The position numbers and the translations under genes were made by a program. From assembly GCA_013697045.1 (NCBI GenBank), contig JACCXJ010000074.1, forward strand, positions 1 through 46,891: 46,891 bases of DNA, written 5' to 3'. The stretch comes from Gammaproteobacteria bacterium (GTDB taxonomy: Bacteria > Pseudomonadota > Gammaproteobacteria > JACCXJ01). This document shows, piece after piece, positions 1-8,460 of this stretch (position 1 is its first letter; each line of letters begins with the position of its first letter). The notes under the pieces were generated by a model. It saw only the letters and a program-made list of their open reading frames with translations, did no database searches and was not told where the DNA came from.

Positions 1-38
1 GCGCTGTGCGCACGCGGAACAAGGGTTATCATTGATGA

Positions 39-260
39 ATGTCACGTTATCGTCGCGCACCCATTCCCGGTGGAACGTATTTCTTCACCCTCAACACCTA
101 TCGCCGGCAGGTACTCCTGACCCAGGCGGAGGCCCTGACGGCGCTGCATTCAGCACATCGGGTGGTGCGAGCTACGCGCCCATTCCGGGTCGAGGCCATG
201 GTGGTCCTTCCCGATCATCTTCATGCGGTCTGGAGCTTACCGTCCGGGGACGCCGATTAG
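39..260 (+). pseudogene. Truncated REP-associated tyrosine transposase (RAYT, IS200-like Y1 fold)
   Basis: A 73-residue open frame matches the N-terminal part of the REP-associated tyrosine transposase family, single-strand nucleases that act on REP palindromes. It begins MSRYRRAPIPGGTYFFT, a typical RAYT opening, and carries the metal-binding HUH-type motif in LPDHLHAVW. A TAG stop follows at 258-260, just after the HUH region. Family members are about 150-230 residues, so the catalytic tyrosine half is missing. No continuation was found in the other frames up to about position 445. Decayed remnant; identification fairly sure. Confidence 0.7.
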
Positions 261-447
261 CCGTTCGCCGATAGCGTTTCCCGGCACCGATCGACTGGCT
301 GCCGCTACCGGGTTTCCGGGCCGGCCCATGGTGGAGGTCATGGAAGGACCGCGCGCCGGTGCGTAGGCGAAGGGCAAGCGCATGGACACGGGACCGGCCA
401 CGCGCAAAAATAACCGGATAAGCTGCACACCCGGGGATTCCCGAAAT

Positions 448-556
448 GGGGGTCTCCACTTAGCTGCAGTGACTACAAGATATTGGGGTCAGGGCTTGGC
501 GATGATGTCCTTGAGGGTGCCTGTTGAGTATATACTACAGCTAAGTGGAGACCCCC
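448..556. repeat. Short element bounded by a 19-bp perfect inverted repeat
   Basis: GGGGGTCTCCACTTAGCTG at 448-466 is repeated as its exact reverse complement at 538-556, with 71 bp between. The core has no coding potential. The layout fits a MITE-like element or the folded remnant of an insertion sequence. It ends 9 bp before the probable start codon of the Uma2 pseudogene, so it may have brought or displaced that gene's promoter. Bases 261-447 before it hold nothing recognisable. Confidence 0.6.
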
Positions 557-565
557 TTTTCCCGA

Positions 566-1159
566 ATGGCTCTAACGCTCAAGGATCACGACCGGCACAG
601 TTACGCCGACTATCTGGGCTGGCCGGAGGACGTGCGCTATGAGCTGATCGATGGCGTCGCCTATCTCATGGCACCCGCGCCGACGGTCCACCATCAGGAC
701 ATCGCCGGGGACATCTTCCGGCAGATCGCGAACGCCTTAGAGGGAAAACCCTGCCGGGTGTTCATCGCGCCCTTGGACGTGCGCCTGCCCAAGGCCGATG
801 AGGCCGACGAAGACATCGATACCGTGGTGCAGCCCGATGTGCTGGTGGTCTGCGGTGAGCGCAAGATCGGCGAACGCGGCGTGCGCGGCGCCCCCCGACG
901 TCGTGGTCGAGGTGCTGTCGCCGGCGACCGCGGGGCATGATCAGTGAATAAGCGCCGCCTCTACGAACGGCACGGCGTCCGGGAGTACTGGCTGGTACAT
1001 CCCACCGATCGGATACTCACCGTCTACCGGCTGATGGGCACCGAATACGGTAAGCCCGATGTCCAGGAGCTCGCTGGCGAGACGCCGATCGGGGCGCTGC
1101 CCGGCCTCACCATCCTCTGGGACGCGCTCGCGGGCCGGCTGCCCTGCCCTGAATATTGA
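566..1159 (+). pseudogene. Uma2-family (DUF820) putative restriction endonuclease, frameshifted
   Basis: The translation follows the Uma2/DUF820 fold, a PD-(D/E)XK nuclease-like family of unsettled function common in cyanobacteria and some proteobacteria. Recognisable segments are YELIDGVAYLMAPAPTVHHQ, VQPDVLVVC, PDVVVEVLSPAT and LYERHGVREYWLVHP. The frame breaks at about 890, where a run of six C replaces the expected five (GAP then DVVVEV in another frame). It returns to the original frame near 940, so the two shifts compensate. Start taken at ATG 566 (MALTLKDHDRHSY). Either a decayed gene or two sequencing indels; the protein is otherwise full length, about 198 codons. Confidence 0.75.
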
Positions 1160-1183
1160 CCCCGGCGCCCGGGAGGGCCTTGC

Positions 1184-1678
1184 TCAGAGCGTATCCGGGA
1201 ACAAACGCTCGCTTCCGTCGAGGTCTCCCGTGCTCGCGTAATCAAGCGGGGCGGCGTCCGGGCTCAGGATCGCGCCGTCGACGACGCGGCCGAGGACCAA
1301 CTCATGGTCGCCGGCCGGATGATGGCCGTACAGCGAGCAATCGAAATACGCGAGCGCATCGCAGAGGACCGGGGCGCCCGTGCGACGGACCGTCCACGCG
1401 ATGCTCGCGAGCTTGTCCGCGCCTTGTGGCTGGCCGAAGTGCGCAGCCAACGCCATTTGATCCTCGCGCAGGACGCTGACCGCAAAGGCCCCGCCCTCGA
1501 TCAGGAGCCGATACGAGCCGTGCTCGCGGTGGACGGCGAGGGTCAGGAGCAGCGGATCGAAGGAACACTGCATGACCCATGACGCCGTGAATGCATTGTG
1601 TACTGCGCCGTGAGCGACGCCGATCACGTACACGCCGTGGGTCAGTCGGCGACAGAGCGCCGCGATCGCATGGCTCAC
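1184..1678 (-). CDS. Flavin reductase-like FMN-binding split-barrel protein
   Basis: A 164-residue protein resembling the flavin reductase-like domain family, which bind FMN and either reduce free flavin for a partner oxygenase or act as small oxidoreductases. Visible family features are the early HNAFTASWVMQCSFDPLLL segment and the GGAFAVSVL strand in the first half, which together form the FMN site of the split barrel. The length fits a single-domain member. The start at 1678 has a purine-rich GGTGAG just upstream. No partner oxygenase lies next to it, so the substrate and partner are unknown. The inverted-repeat element at 1691-1879 sits directly upstream and must contain or replace its promoter. 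Confidence 0.75.
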   Translation of the reverse strand: MSHAIAALCRRLTHGVYVIGVAHGAVHNAFTASWVMQCSFDPLLLTLAVHREHGSYRLLIEGGAFAVSVLREDQMALAAHFGQPQGADKLASIAWTVRRTGAPVLCDALAYFDCSLYGHHPAGDHELVLGRVVDGAILSPDAAPLDYASTGDLDGSERLFPDTL

Positions 1679-1690
1679 CGGCCCCTCACC

Positions 1691-1879
1691 CTAGTAGTCA
1701 GTCATGTTAAATCGAAGTGATTCATCACCCCGGCAGAGCCTGCCCCGTACTTGATACGGGGGATTGCCGGGGTCCAGGATGCAGGACAGCACCTACATCC
1801 ATGTGCTCTGGATTCCGGCAATCCATGCCGGAATGACGTGCCTGTTTGAATTGTTTGAATCAATCTTGACTGACTCTAG
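1691..1879. repeat. MITE/REP-like intergenic repeat with nested palindromes
   Basis: The ends read CTAGTAGTCAGTCA (1691-1704) and TGACTGACTCTAG (1867-1879), imperfect inverted copies. Inside are GATTGCCGGGGTCCAGG and CTGGATTCCGGCAATCC arms of the widespread 'CCGGAATCC' type intergenic repeat. No coding frame. It fills most of the 322-bp gap between the carbonic anhydrase and flavin reductase genes. The rest of the gap (1880-2000) has only small palindromes such as GGCGGTAATACCGC. Confidence 0.6.
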
Positions 1880-2000
1880 CCTCTCCCCGAAGGTAGAGGG
1901 GAATATCGCGGAAACGAACGATTTATGGCTGTCGGCGGTAATACCGCACGCCGCGGCGGACACGGGAGCTGCGCCTGGATTTTCGCCAACCGCCCGGTCT

Positions 2001-2534
2001 TCACTCCAGCCTCGCCCGATGCCGCTCCTTGAGACGCGCGTAATGCGTGGCGGAGTATTCGAGGTGCGCGATCTCGCGCTCGGTTAGGGCTCGCGCCCGG
2101 CGTGCCGGGCTGCCGACCCATAGAAAACCCTCCAGCACCTTGCCGCCCGGCACGAGACTACCCGCCGCCAGCACCACCCCTGGTTTCAGGACCACCCCGT
2201 CCATGACGGTCGCGCGCATTCCGATGAGGCAATCGTCCTCGATGCGACAGGCGTGCAGGATGGCCTGGTGGCCCACTGTCACGCGATCCCCGATAGAGAG
2301 CGGCTGTCCGCCGGGCGAGAACGGGCCATCGTGCGTGCCGTGCAGGATGGAGCCGTCCTGAATATTGGTATAGGCCCCGATGACGATGCGGTTCACGTCC
2401 CCGCGCGCCACCACCATGGGCCACAGTGAGCTGTGCTCGCCGATGGTCACGTCGCCGACGACGAGCGCCGTCTCGTCGATATAGGCGCTCGGCGCGATCA
2501 CCGGGGTCCGGTCCTCGAAGGAGCGGATGGCCAA
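2001..2534 (-). CDS. Gamma-class carbonic anhydrase / YrdA-like hexapeptide-repeat protein
   Basis: A 177-residue left-handed beta-helix protein of the gamma-carbonic anhydrase family, cytoplasmic trimers that bind a metal at subunit interfaces. The hexapeptide pattern runs through about residues 12-145. The three metal-ligand histidines are visible: His65 in SILHGTH, and His89 and His94 in VGHQAILHAC. Also typical are the Arg-Gly-Asp in VVARGDVNRI and the C-terminal helix after VGSPARRAR. Many YrdA-type members have weak or no carbonic anhydrase activity, so hydration of CO2 is only inferred. It lies 12 bp downstream of the helicase gene on the same strand, probably cotranscribed; a functional link is not evident. 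Confidence 0.88.
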   Translation of the reverse strand: MAIRSFEDRTPVIAPSAYIDETALVVGDVTIGEHSSLWPMVVARGDVNRIVIGAYTNIQDGSILHGTHDGPFSPGGQPLSIGDRVTVGHQAILHACRIEDDCLIGMRATVMDGVVLKPGVVLAAGSLVPGGKVLEGFLWVGSPARRARALTEREIAHLEYSATHYARLKERHRARLE

Positions 2535-2546
2535 GGGAGCACATCC

Positions 2547-5294
2547 TCAGGCGGCCGGGCCAGGCGCCGTCAAAAGGCGCTCGATGGCGAGCGCCAGCGG
2601 CTCGCACTCGACTGCACCCTCGGTCAGGAACGTCTTGACGAGCGGCAGCCCCTCGCCCCAGCACCAGGCGAGCGACGGCGCCACCACATCGGCCGGCGTC
2701 TTGGGCTCGGCGAGACGATGCTCGACCGCCAGCGCGTTGCCGAGGGCCTGGACCGCCTCCAGGAGCGCCTGCCGGCCCTCGGCGGCCAGTTCGGCGGCGC
2801 CGAGCACCCGGCTCATCTTCAGGCGCCGCTCGGCCTGCCCGCGGTGGGCACGGGCCTTTGCTCGCTCGGCCTCCGACAATGCCGCTCGGGGTGCCGTTGC
2901 CGCTCCGTCACCGAGCAAGGGACGGCTGCCGCGCGTGGTGCGCTGGATGAGGCCGGCCTGGGCGAGGCGCTCCAGGGTCTCGGCCATGTGCCGGTCCATG
3001 ACCTCCAGGTGGAGGGGCGCGAGTGGATCGCCGGACGCCGCGATCTCCCGATGCAACCCCTCGAGCTCGGGGCGCCAGCGTTCGGCATCGCGCTCGACCA
3101 CGACCAGGACCACGGAGTGCTCGCCTTCGAGCGGGTACTCTTCCTCGCAGCGGACCAGGGCTGCGCCCAGCCGTTCCTGGGCACGCAGGGCGAACGTCTT
3201 GGCCCGGTCCGTCGGCACGGGTGCGGCGGGCGGCGGGACCCCCGGCCCGCGGGTGCCGATGAGCTGGTGCAAGCGTTCCAGGAAGGCCTGTTTGCCACCG
3301 CCGAAGGCGATCGCGTCGAGATCGCCCTTGAGGTCCAATACGCCCTCGGCGAGGGCCTGCTTGTTGGCGAGCGTCCCGAGCATGCGGTGCTCGATGGTGC
3401 CTTCGGAGACCAGATGGATGACGGTCACGGGCCGCGTCTGGTGCTTGCGGCAGGCGCGCGCGATGCGCTGTTCGAGCCGTGCCGGGTTCCAGGGCAGATC
3501 GCAATTGATGACGACGCTGGCGTTCTGGAGGTTCAAGCCGGTGCTGCCGGCGTCGGTGGTGAGGAACACGCGGCATTCCGGATCGGTCTTGAAGAGGTTG
3601 ATCTCGCCGCGGCGGCGCAGCTGCGGGACGCTGCCGGTGTGCCACGCGCAGCCGAGACCGCGCTCTGTGCACAGGCCGCGCACGAGCAGGAGCATGCGCT
3701 CCCACTCCGAGAAGATGATCACCTTGACGTCCGCGTTGTCCCGGCATTCCTCGAGGATCCTTTCGAGCTCGCCGAGCTTGGGGCAGACCCGATCGTCCGG
3801 GTCCAGGATGTAATTGGTATCGCAGATCATGCGCATCATCGCCAGCTCGCGCTGCAACTTGTCCTGCTCGCTCTGGGTGAGCGGGCGGCGGCGGGCCTGC
3901 GCGGCGAGCCGCATGACCTGGTCCTCGTGATCGGTATAGGCCTTTTTCTGCCCGTCCGATAAGGGCACGAAGAAGGTCTTGTCGGTGCGGTCCGGGAGCT
4001 CGGTCTCGACATCGGCCTTGCGGCGCCGGAGCATGTAGGGTTTGATGCGGGCGTTCAGGCTCGCGAGGTTCTGATAACCGCTCGGGCGGCCGCGGTCGTC
4101 CAGGCGATAAAACTCGCGATTGAAGCGGAACAGCGGGCCGAGCACCGTGGGGTCGAGAAAGTCCATCAAGGAATGGATCTCGTCGATGCGGTTCTCGATG
4201 GGCGTACCGGTCAACACGAACGCATGACGGCTCTCTAGGCGTTTGATCGCCTGCGCCGTCTGCGTGCTCCAGTTCTTGATCCGTTGCGCCTCGTCCAGGA
4301 CCACGATATCGGGCTTGAGCTTGGCATTGACGGTGAGCGCGTCCTTGACCATCTGCTCGTAATTGACGATGGTGAAAAACGGCGCATCCCCATAGGCCCG
4401 GAGCCGCGCCTTCGGCCCGCCGAAAACGATCTGGTAGGGCAAGGGGGTAAACCGCCGGATCTGCTCCTCCCATTCCGTCTTGAGCGAGGCGGGCGTGACG
4501 ATGAGCACGCGCTCTGCCTGGCCGAGCCGGTGTAACAGGGCGCACGCGGCGATCGCCTGGATGGTCTTGCCGAGGCCCATCTCGTCGGCCAACAACGCGC
4601 GCTCGTTGAAGGCCAAGTGCAGCATGCCCTCGCGCTGGTAGGGGAAGAGCGGCACGGTGGTCTCCTGCGCCGGCCAGCTTCCGGCCTGCACCCGGTGCTC
4701 GTAGTCCTTGCGCAGGGCCTTGCGTTCCGATGCCCGGGAGCGCGCCAGGATCCACGGCTCGACCTCCTGCGAGATCCGTAGCCTCGGGTGCGCGGCGTGC
4801 CTGAAGCGTTCGATAGCCTCCTCGGCGGCGCCGTCCCGCAAGAGCCCGTCTGCGTCGAACGCGTCTCGCAGCGGCTTGGGGAGGTCCCCGAGATCGCCCG
4901 TGGCGCGCAGGGTGCCGGCGGCGGCGTCGGGGACGATGTCGATGCGCTCGCTGCCGTTCTCCTGGGCGGTCTTGAAAGGCTTTTTACAGCGCGCCTCGAG
5001 GTGCAGGAGCACCGCCTCGATGTGCTTGCAGGTGCCGAGGCCGTTGATGCGAAAATCCACGCAACTGCATGAGAACTGCCGCTCGCGAACGCCGCGGACC
5101 TCGACCGAGTAATCGAGCCCGCTCGGAGAGCCGACCCGGAAATTCGAGAAGATCGGGTGCCTGGGATCGAGGTTCCGGATGGTGAAGCGCTCCGTATGGG
5201 CGCGGATGCGGCGGCGCTCGACCTCCTCTTCGTCAGTGGTGCGCCAGTCGTAAGCGGACGGGAGCTTGCGGGCGGCGGGTTGTCGGCGGGCCAT
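2547..5294 (-). CDS. SWIM zinc-finger SNF2-family DNA helicase/ATPase
   Basis: A 915-residue DNA-dependent ATPase of the SNF2/Swi2 superfamily. Residues about 74-100 form a SWIM-type zinc finger (FSCSCVDFRINGLGTCKH, CxC...CxH). The first RecA lobe has Walker A DEMGLGKT (238-245), the DEAQ box (334-337) and LTGTPIENR (361-369). The second lobe carries IIFSEWERM, DAGSTGLNLQ and NPARLEQRIARACRKHQT, the motif V-VI region. Bacterial SWIM-SNF2 proteins are poorly characterised and may act in DNA repair or at RNA polymerase. No nuclease or methylase is fused or adjacent, so a restriction or defence role is not supported. The start MARRQP at 5294 is 82 bp from the divergent aceF start. Confidence 0.92.
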   Translation of the reverse strand: MARRQPAARKLPSAYDWRTTDEEEVERRRIRAHTERFTIRNLDPRHPIFSNFRVGSPSGLDYSVEVRGVRERQFSCSCVDFRINGLGTCKHIEAVLLHLEARCKKPFKTAQENGSERIDIVPDAAAGTLRATGDLGDLPKPLRDAFDADGLLRDGAAEEAIERFRHAAHPRLRISQEVEPWILARSRASERKALRKDYEHRVQAGSWPAQETTVPLFPYQREGMLHLAFNERALLADEMGLGKTIQAIAACALLHRLGQAERVLIVTPASLKTEWEEQIRRFTPLPYQIVFGGPKARLRAYGDAPFFTIVNYEQMVKDALTVNAKLKPDIVVLDEAQRIKNWSTQTAQAIKRLESRHAFVLTGTPIENRIDEIHSLMDFLDPTVLGPLFRFNREFYRLDDRGRPSGYQNLASLNARIKPYMLRRRKADVETELPDRTDKTFFVPLSDGQKKAYTDHEDQVMRLAAQARRRPLTQSEQDKLQRELAMMRMICDTNYILDPDDRVCPKLGELERILEECRDNADVKVIIFSEWERMLLLVRGLCTERGLGCAWHTGSVPQLRRRGEINLFKTDPECRVFLTTDAGSTGLNLQNASVVINCDLPWNPARLEQRIARACRKHQTRPVTVIHLVSEGTIEHRMLGTLANKQALAEGVLDLKGDLDAIAFGGGKQAFLERLHQLIGTRGPGVPPPAAPVPTDRAKTFALRAQERLGAALVRCEEEYPLEGEHSVVLVVVERDAERWRPELEGLHREIAASGDPLAPLHLEVMDRHMAETLERLAQAGLIQRTTRGSRPLLGDGAATAPRAALSEAERAKARAHRGQAERRLKMSRVLGAAELAAEGRQALLEAVQALGNALAVEHRLAEPKTPADVVAPSLAWCWGEGLPLVKTFLTEGAVECEPLALAIERLLTAPGPAA

Positions 5295-5376
5295 GGCGCG
5301 CGGGAGGATAGGGGATCCGCCGCCCCTTTGTCGAACGCGCTTCGCAAGCCGGCGGGCGATCCGTTAAGCTTCTCCC

Positions 5377-6687
5377 ATGGCCCCGGTCCGCGAGGTGGTG
5401 CTCCCCGACATCGGCGACTTCAAGGACGTCGAGGTCATCGAGGTCCTCGTCAAACCCGGCGATGACGTAGAGGCCGAGACCCCGCTCATTACGCTCGAGA
5501 GCGACAAGGCCACCATGGAGGTGCCCTCGCCCTACGCCGGCACCGTCCAGTCCATCCAGGTCAAGGTCGGGGACAGGATCTCCGAGGGCACCGTGATCCT
5601 CACGCTCGCGGAGAGATCCGCAGGCGGGGCGTCCGCGGCGCCGGTACCGGATACTGCAACGCGCGCGACCATCGCCACCACCTCAGCCGCCGAGCCGCCG
5701 GCGCCAACGCCGGCACTCCCCGCCGCCCCGGCCGAGCAGAGACCGCCCCCCGCGCTACCGTCCGCCGAGGTCGTGCGCGGGAGCCGGGCACACGCGAGCC
5801 CGTCGGTGCGGCGCTTCGCGCGCGAGCTGGGCGTGGACCTCGGGCTCGTGACTGGCTCCGGGCCGAAAGGCCGTATCCTCAAAGACGACGTCACTGCGTT
5901 TACGCGCAAGGCCCTCTCGGGTGCCGTCATCGGCGCTCCGGCGGGAAAGGGATTGATGTCCGCGGTGCCGCCCATCGACTTCTCGCGCTTCGGTCAAACC
6001 GAGCTCCGTCCGCTCTCGAAGGTCAAGCGCATCGCCGCAGAGCACCTGCACCGGAGCTGGTCCAGCATCCCGCACGTCACCCAGTTCGACGAGGCCGACA
6101 TCACCGATCTCGAGGCATTCCGCCAGGCCAAGCGCAAAGAGGCCGCGCAAGAGGACATCAAGCTCACCCTCCTGGCCTTCCTGCTCAAAGCCACGGTCGT
6201 GGCCTTGAAGAGACACCCCGAGGTCAATTCCTCGCTGACGAGCAACGGCGAGGGGCTGGTCTTGAAAAAGTATTTCCACATCGGGATCGCGGTGAACACC
6301 GATCTGGGCCTCTTCGTCCCCGTGATCCGGGACGTGGACCAGAAAGGCCTCTACCAGCTCGCCGCGGAGGTCCAGGCGCTCTCCACCCGCGCCCGGGCGG
6401 GCAAGATCGAGCCGCGCGAGCTGCAAGGGGGGTGCTTCACGGTCTCGAGCCTGGGCGGGGTGGGCGGCACCGGCTTCACCCCGATCATCAACCCCCCGGA
6501 GGTGGCGATCCTCGGCGTCTCGCGCGCCGCGATGAGGCCCGTCCACGATGGCCAGGGGTTCGCCCCGCGCCTCATCCTGCCCCTGTGCCTGTCCTACGAC
6601 CATCGGGTCATCGACGGGATCGCCGCGGCCGGGTTCACGCGCCTCCTCGCAGAGGTGCTCTCGGACATCCGCCACGCCCTCCTGTGA
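5377..6687 (+). CDS. aceF: Dihydrolipoamide acyltransferase (E2) of a pyruvate/2-oxoacid dehydrogenase complex
   Basis: A 436-residue E2 core enzyme that transfers the acyl group from lipoyl-lysine to CoA. Domains in order: one lipoyl domain (about 3-76, modified lysine in ESDKATMEVPSP), an Ala/Pro-rich linker, a peripheral-subunit-binding domain (about 140-178, ending SGPKGRILKDDV) and the catalytic domain (about 205-436). The active-site motif is YDHRVIDG, with His409. One lipoyl domain and the sequence style fit a pyruvate dehydrogenase E2 of the two-component (AceE homodimer) kind, but 2-oxoacid specificity is not proven. Its stop overlaps the E3 start by 4 bp (GTGA). Unusually, no E1 gene lies next to it. 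Confidence 0.93.
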   Translation: MAPVREVVLPDIGDFKDVEVIEVLVKPGDDVEAETPLITLESDKATMEVPSPYAGTVQSIQVKVGDRISEGTVILTLAERSAGGASAAPVPDTATRATIATTSAAEPPAPTPALPAAPAEQRPPPALPSAEVVRGSRAHASPSVRRFARELGVDLGLVTGSGPKGRILKDDVTAFTRKALSGAVIGAPAGKGLMSAVPPIDFSRFGQTELRPLSKVKRIAAEHLHRSWSSIPHVTQFDEADITDLEAFRQAKRKEAAQEDIKLTLLAFLLKATVVALKRHPEVNSSLTSNGEGLVLKKYFHIGIAVNTDLGLFVPVIRDVDQKGLYQLAAEVQALSTRARAGKIEPRELQGGCFTVSSLGGVGGTGFTPIINPPEVAILGVSRAAMRPVHDGQGFAPRLILPLCLSYDHRVIDGIAAAGFTRLLAEVLSDIRHALL

Positions 6688-8126
6688 GCGCGGTAGAGAA
6701 GACCGAGGTCGCGGTGATCGGGGCGGGGCCCGGGGGTTACGCTTGCGCCTTCCGCGCCGCCGATCTCGGCAAGAAGACCGTGCTCATCGAGCGTTATCCC
6801 GACCTCGGGGGCGTGTGCCTGAACGTCGGCTGCATCCCTTCGAAGGCGCTCCTGCACGTCGCCAGGCTCATCGACGAGATCCGGACGTTCAAGCAGCACG
6901 GCATCGATCTCGGCACGCCGAGGATCGAGACCGAACCGTTGCGAAATTGGACCGAGGGTGTGGTGCGGCGACTGACGGGCGGGCTCAAGACCCTGGCCAG
7001 GCAGCGGCGGGTCACGGTGCTGCACGGCACCGCCACCTTCCGGTCCCCGCACGAGCTTCACGTCACCGGGGCCCCTGGTGAAGAGCCCCAGGGGGAACAC
7101 CTGGTATCGTTCGAGCACGCGGTCATCGCCGCGGGTTCGCAGGCGACGAGCATCCCCGGCCTACCGGAAGACCCCAGGGTCCTGGACTCGACCGCTGCGC
7201 TCAGGCTGGCCTCCATCCCGAAGCGTCTCCTGGTCATCGGCGGCGGGGTCATCGGCCTCGAAATGGCCTGCCTCTACGACGCCCTGGGCTCGGAGATCAC
7301 GGTCGTCGAGCTCACCGATCGGCTCTTGGCGGGCTGCGATCCGGACATCGTGAAACCCCTCGAACGGCGCCTGCGCGAGCGTTATGCCGGGGTGCACCTG
7401 GCAACTCGCGTCCTCGCGGTCGAGGCCCACATTTCTGATACGGGTAGAGGCGAGCTCTCGGCACGCCTCGAAGGCCCGGCCGGCCCCTTCACCCAGGGAT
7501 TCGACGCCGTCCTGTGCGCCGTGGGCCGGCGCCCCAACGGCCATCGCCTCGGGGCCGAGCACGCCGGGGTCTCGGTCAACGAGGCCGGTTACATCCCGAT
7601 CGACGCACAGATGCGGACCAACGTACCGCACATCTTCGCCATCGGCGACATCGCGAGACCCCCGCTCCTGGCCCATAAGGCGGCGCACGAGGGTCGGGTC
7701 GCCGCCGAGGTGATCGCGGGGCACAAGAGCGGCTTCGAGGGAAGAGTGGTGCCCTCCGTCGCCTATACCGACCCGGAGATCGCCTGGGTCGGATTGACCG
7801 AGACCGAGGCCGTGGCGCAGGGGATCCGCTACGGCAAGGGCGTGTTTCCCTGGGCGGCCAACGGGCGGGCGCTCAGCTATAACCGCAGCGAGGGCTGGAC
7901 CAAGCTGCTCTTCGACGAGTCGGACCACCGCCTCCTCGGCATGGCCGCGTGCGGCCCGAACGCCGGAGATCTCATCGCCGAAGGGACGCTCGCGATCGAG
8001 ATGGGCTGTGATGCCCGCGACATCGCGCTCACCATCCATCCCCACCCCACCCTCTCCGAGACCGTCGGCCAGGCCGCCGAGGTCTTCGAAGGCACGGTCA
8101 CCGATCTGTATGTGACTCGCCGCTAG
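6684..8126 (+). CDS. lpdA: Dihydrolipoamide dehydrogenase (E3)
   Basis: A 480-residue flavoprotein that reoxidises dihydrolipoamide and passes electrons to NAD+. It starts with GTG at 6684, overlapping the aceF stop, which implies translational coupling. FAD-binding GAGPGGYACAF lies at 14-24; the redox-active disulfide is Cys45/Cys50 in GGVCLNVGCIPSKALL; the NAD-binding site is VIGGGVIGLEMA; the second FAD motif is IFAIGDIARPPLLAHKA. The C-terminal dimer-interface motif HPHPTLSE supplies the catalytic His-Glu pair (His454, Glu459). All key residues are intact. It works with the E2 encoded just upstream, and possibly with other 2-oxoacid or glycine-cleavage complexes. Confidence 0.95.
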   Translation: MSAVEKTEVAVIGAGPGGYACAFRAADLGKKTVLIERYPDLGGVCLNVGCIPSKALLHVARLIDEIRTFKQHGIDLGTPRIETEPLRNWTEGVVRRLTGGLKTLARQRRVTVLHGTATFRSPHELHVTGAPGEEPQGEHLVSFEHAVIAAGSQATSIPGLPEDPRVLDSTAALRLASIPKRLLVIGGGVIGLEMACLYDALGSEITVVELTDRLLAGCDPDIVKPLERRLRERYAGVHLATRVLAVEAHISDTGRGELSARLEGPAGPFTQGFDAVLCAVGRRPNGHRLGAEHAGVSVNEAGYIPIDAQMRTNVPHIFAIGDIARPPLLAHKAAHEGRVAAEVIAGHKSGFEGRVVPSVAYTDPEIAWVGLTETEAVAQGIRYGKGVFPWAANGRALSYNRSEGWTKLLFDESDHRLLGMAACGPNAGDLIAEGTLAIEMGCDARDIALTIHPHPTLSETVGQAAEVFEGTVTDLYVTRR

Positions 8127-8175
8127 GCATGGCACCGGCCTGGACGGCGATGGCAAACGGATAAAGAGCGGATGT

Positions 8176-8181
8176 TATACT
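8176..8181 (+). promoter_or_regulatory. Candidate -10 element (TATACT) placing transcription start at the brnT start codon
   Basis: TATACT at 8176-8181 matches a sigma-70 -10 element. A start site about 7 nt downstream falls on the GTG at 8188, and no Shine-Dalgarno sequence precedes that codon, so the mRNA may be leaderless. No good -35 hexamer is visible at 17 bp; TGGCAA lies at a 19-bp spacing. BrnTA operons are usually repressed by their own antitoxin complex. Confidence 0.35.
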
Positions 8182-8187
8182 GGTTGC

Positions 8188-8460
8188 GTGGAATTCGAGT
8201 GGGACGAAGAGAAAGGGGCAGCCAATGTATCGAAGCATGGCGTCTCATTCGAAGAAGCGAAGACCGTCTTCGGCGATCCTCTCTATGTCGATTTTTACGA
8301 CCCCGATCACTCTGACGATGAGCGTCGATACCTCATCATGGGCGAGTCGAACCGGGGCCGGTTATTGATGGTGTCGTACGCGGAGTCAGGGGACGCTGTT
8401 CGGTTGATTAGCGCCCGACAGGCAGCGGCGGCGGAGCGGAAGGGTTATGAAGAAGGGTGA
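8188..8460 (+). CDS. brnT: BrnT-family ribonuclease toxin
   Basis: A 90-residue protein of the BrnT family (COG2929), type II toxins with a RelE-like fold that cleave RNA. Family features are the opening MEFEWDEEKGAANVSKHGVS, the FEEAKTVFGDP segment, DDERRYLIMG, and the C-terminal RLISARQAAAAERKGYEEG, where the ISAR and ER-Y residues are the family's conserved C-terminal signature. Length matches the family. It starts with GTG 8188, possibly leaderless. It overlaps the downstream partner gene by 14 bp, the usual toxin-first order of brnTA. Confidence 0.85.
   Translation: MEFEWDEEKGAANVSKHGVSFEEAKTVFGDPLYVDFYDPDHSDDERRYLIMGESNRGRLLMVSYAESGDAVRLISARQAAAAERKGYEEG

Noticed and set aside
2433-3962. 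509-codon plus-strand open frame across the helicase
   Set aside because: It is antisense to the helicase and carbonic anhydrase genes, whose motifs are intact. Long antisense frames are common in GC-rich coding DNA.
2547-5294. Helicase as part of a DISARM- or BREX-like defence system
   Set aside because: No methylase, nuclease, PglX, DUF1998 or other defence partner is present; neighbours are housekeeping genes.
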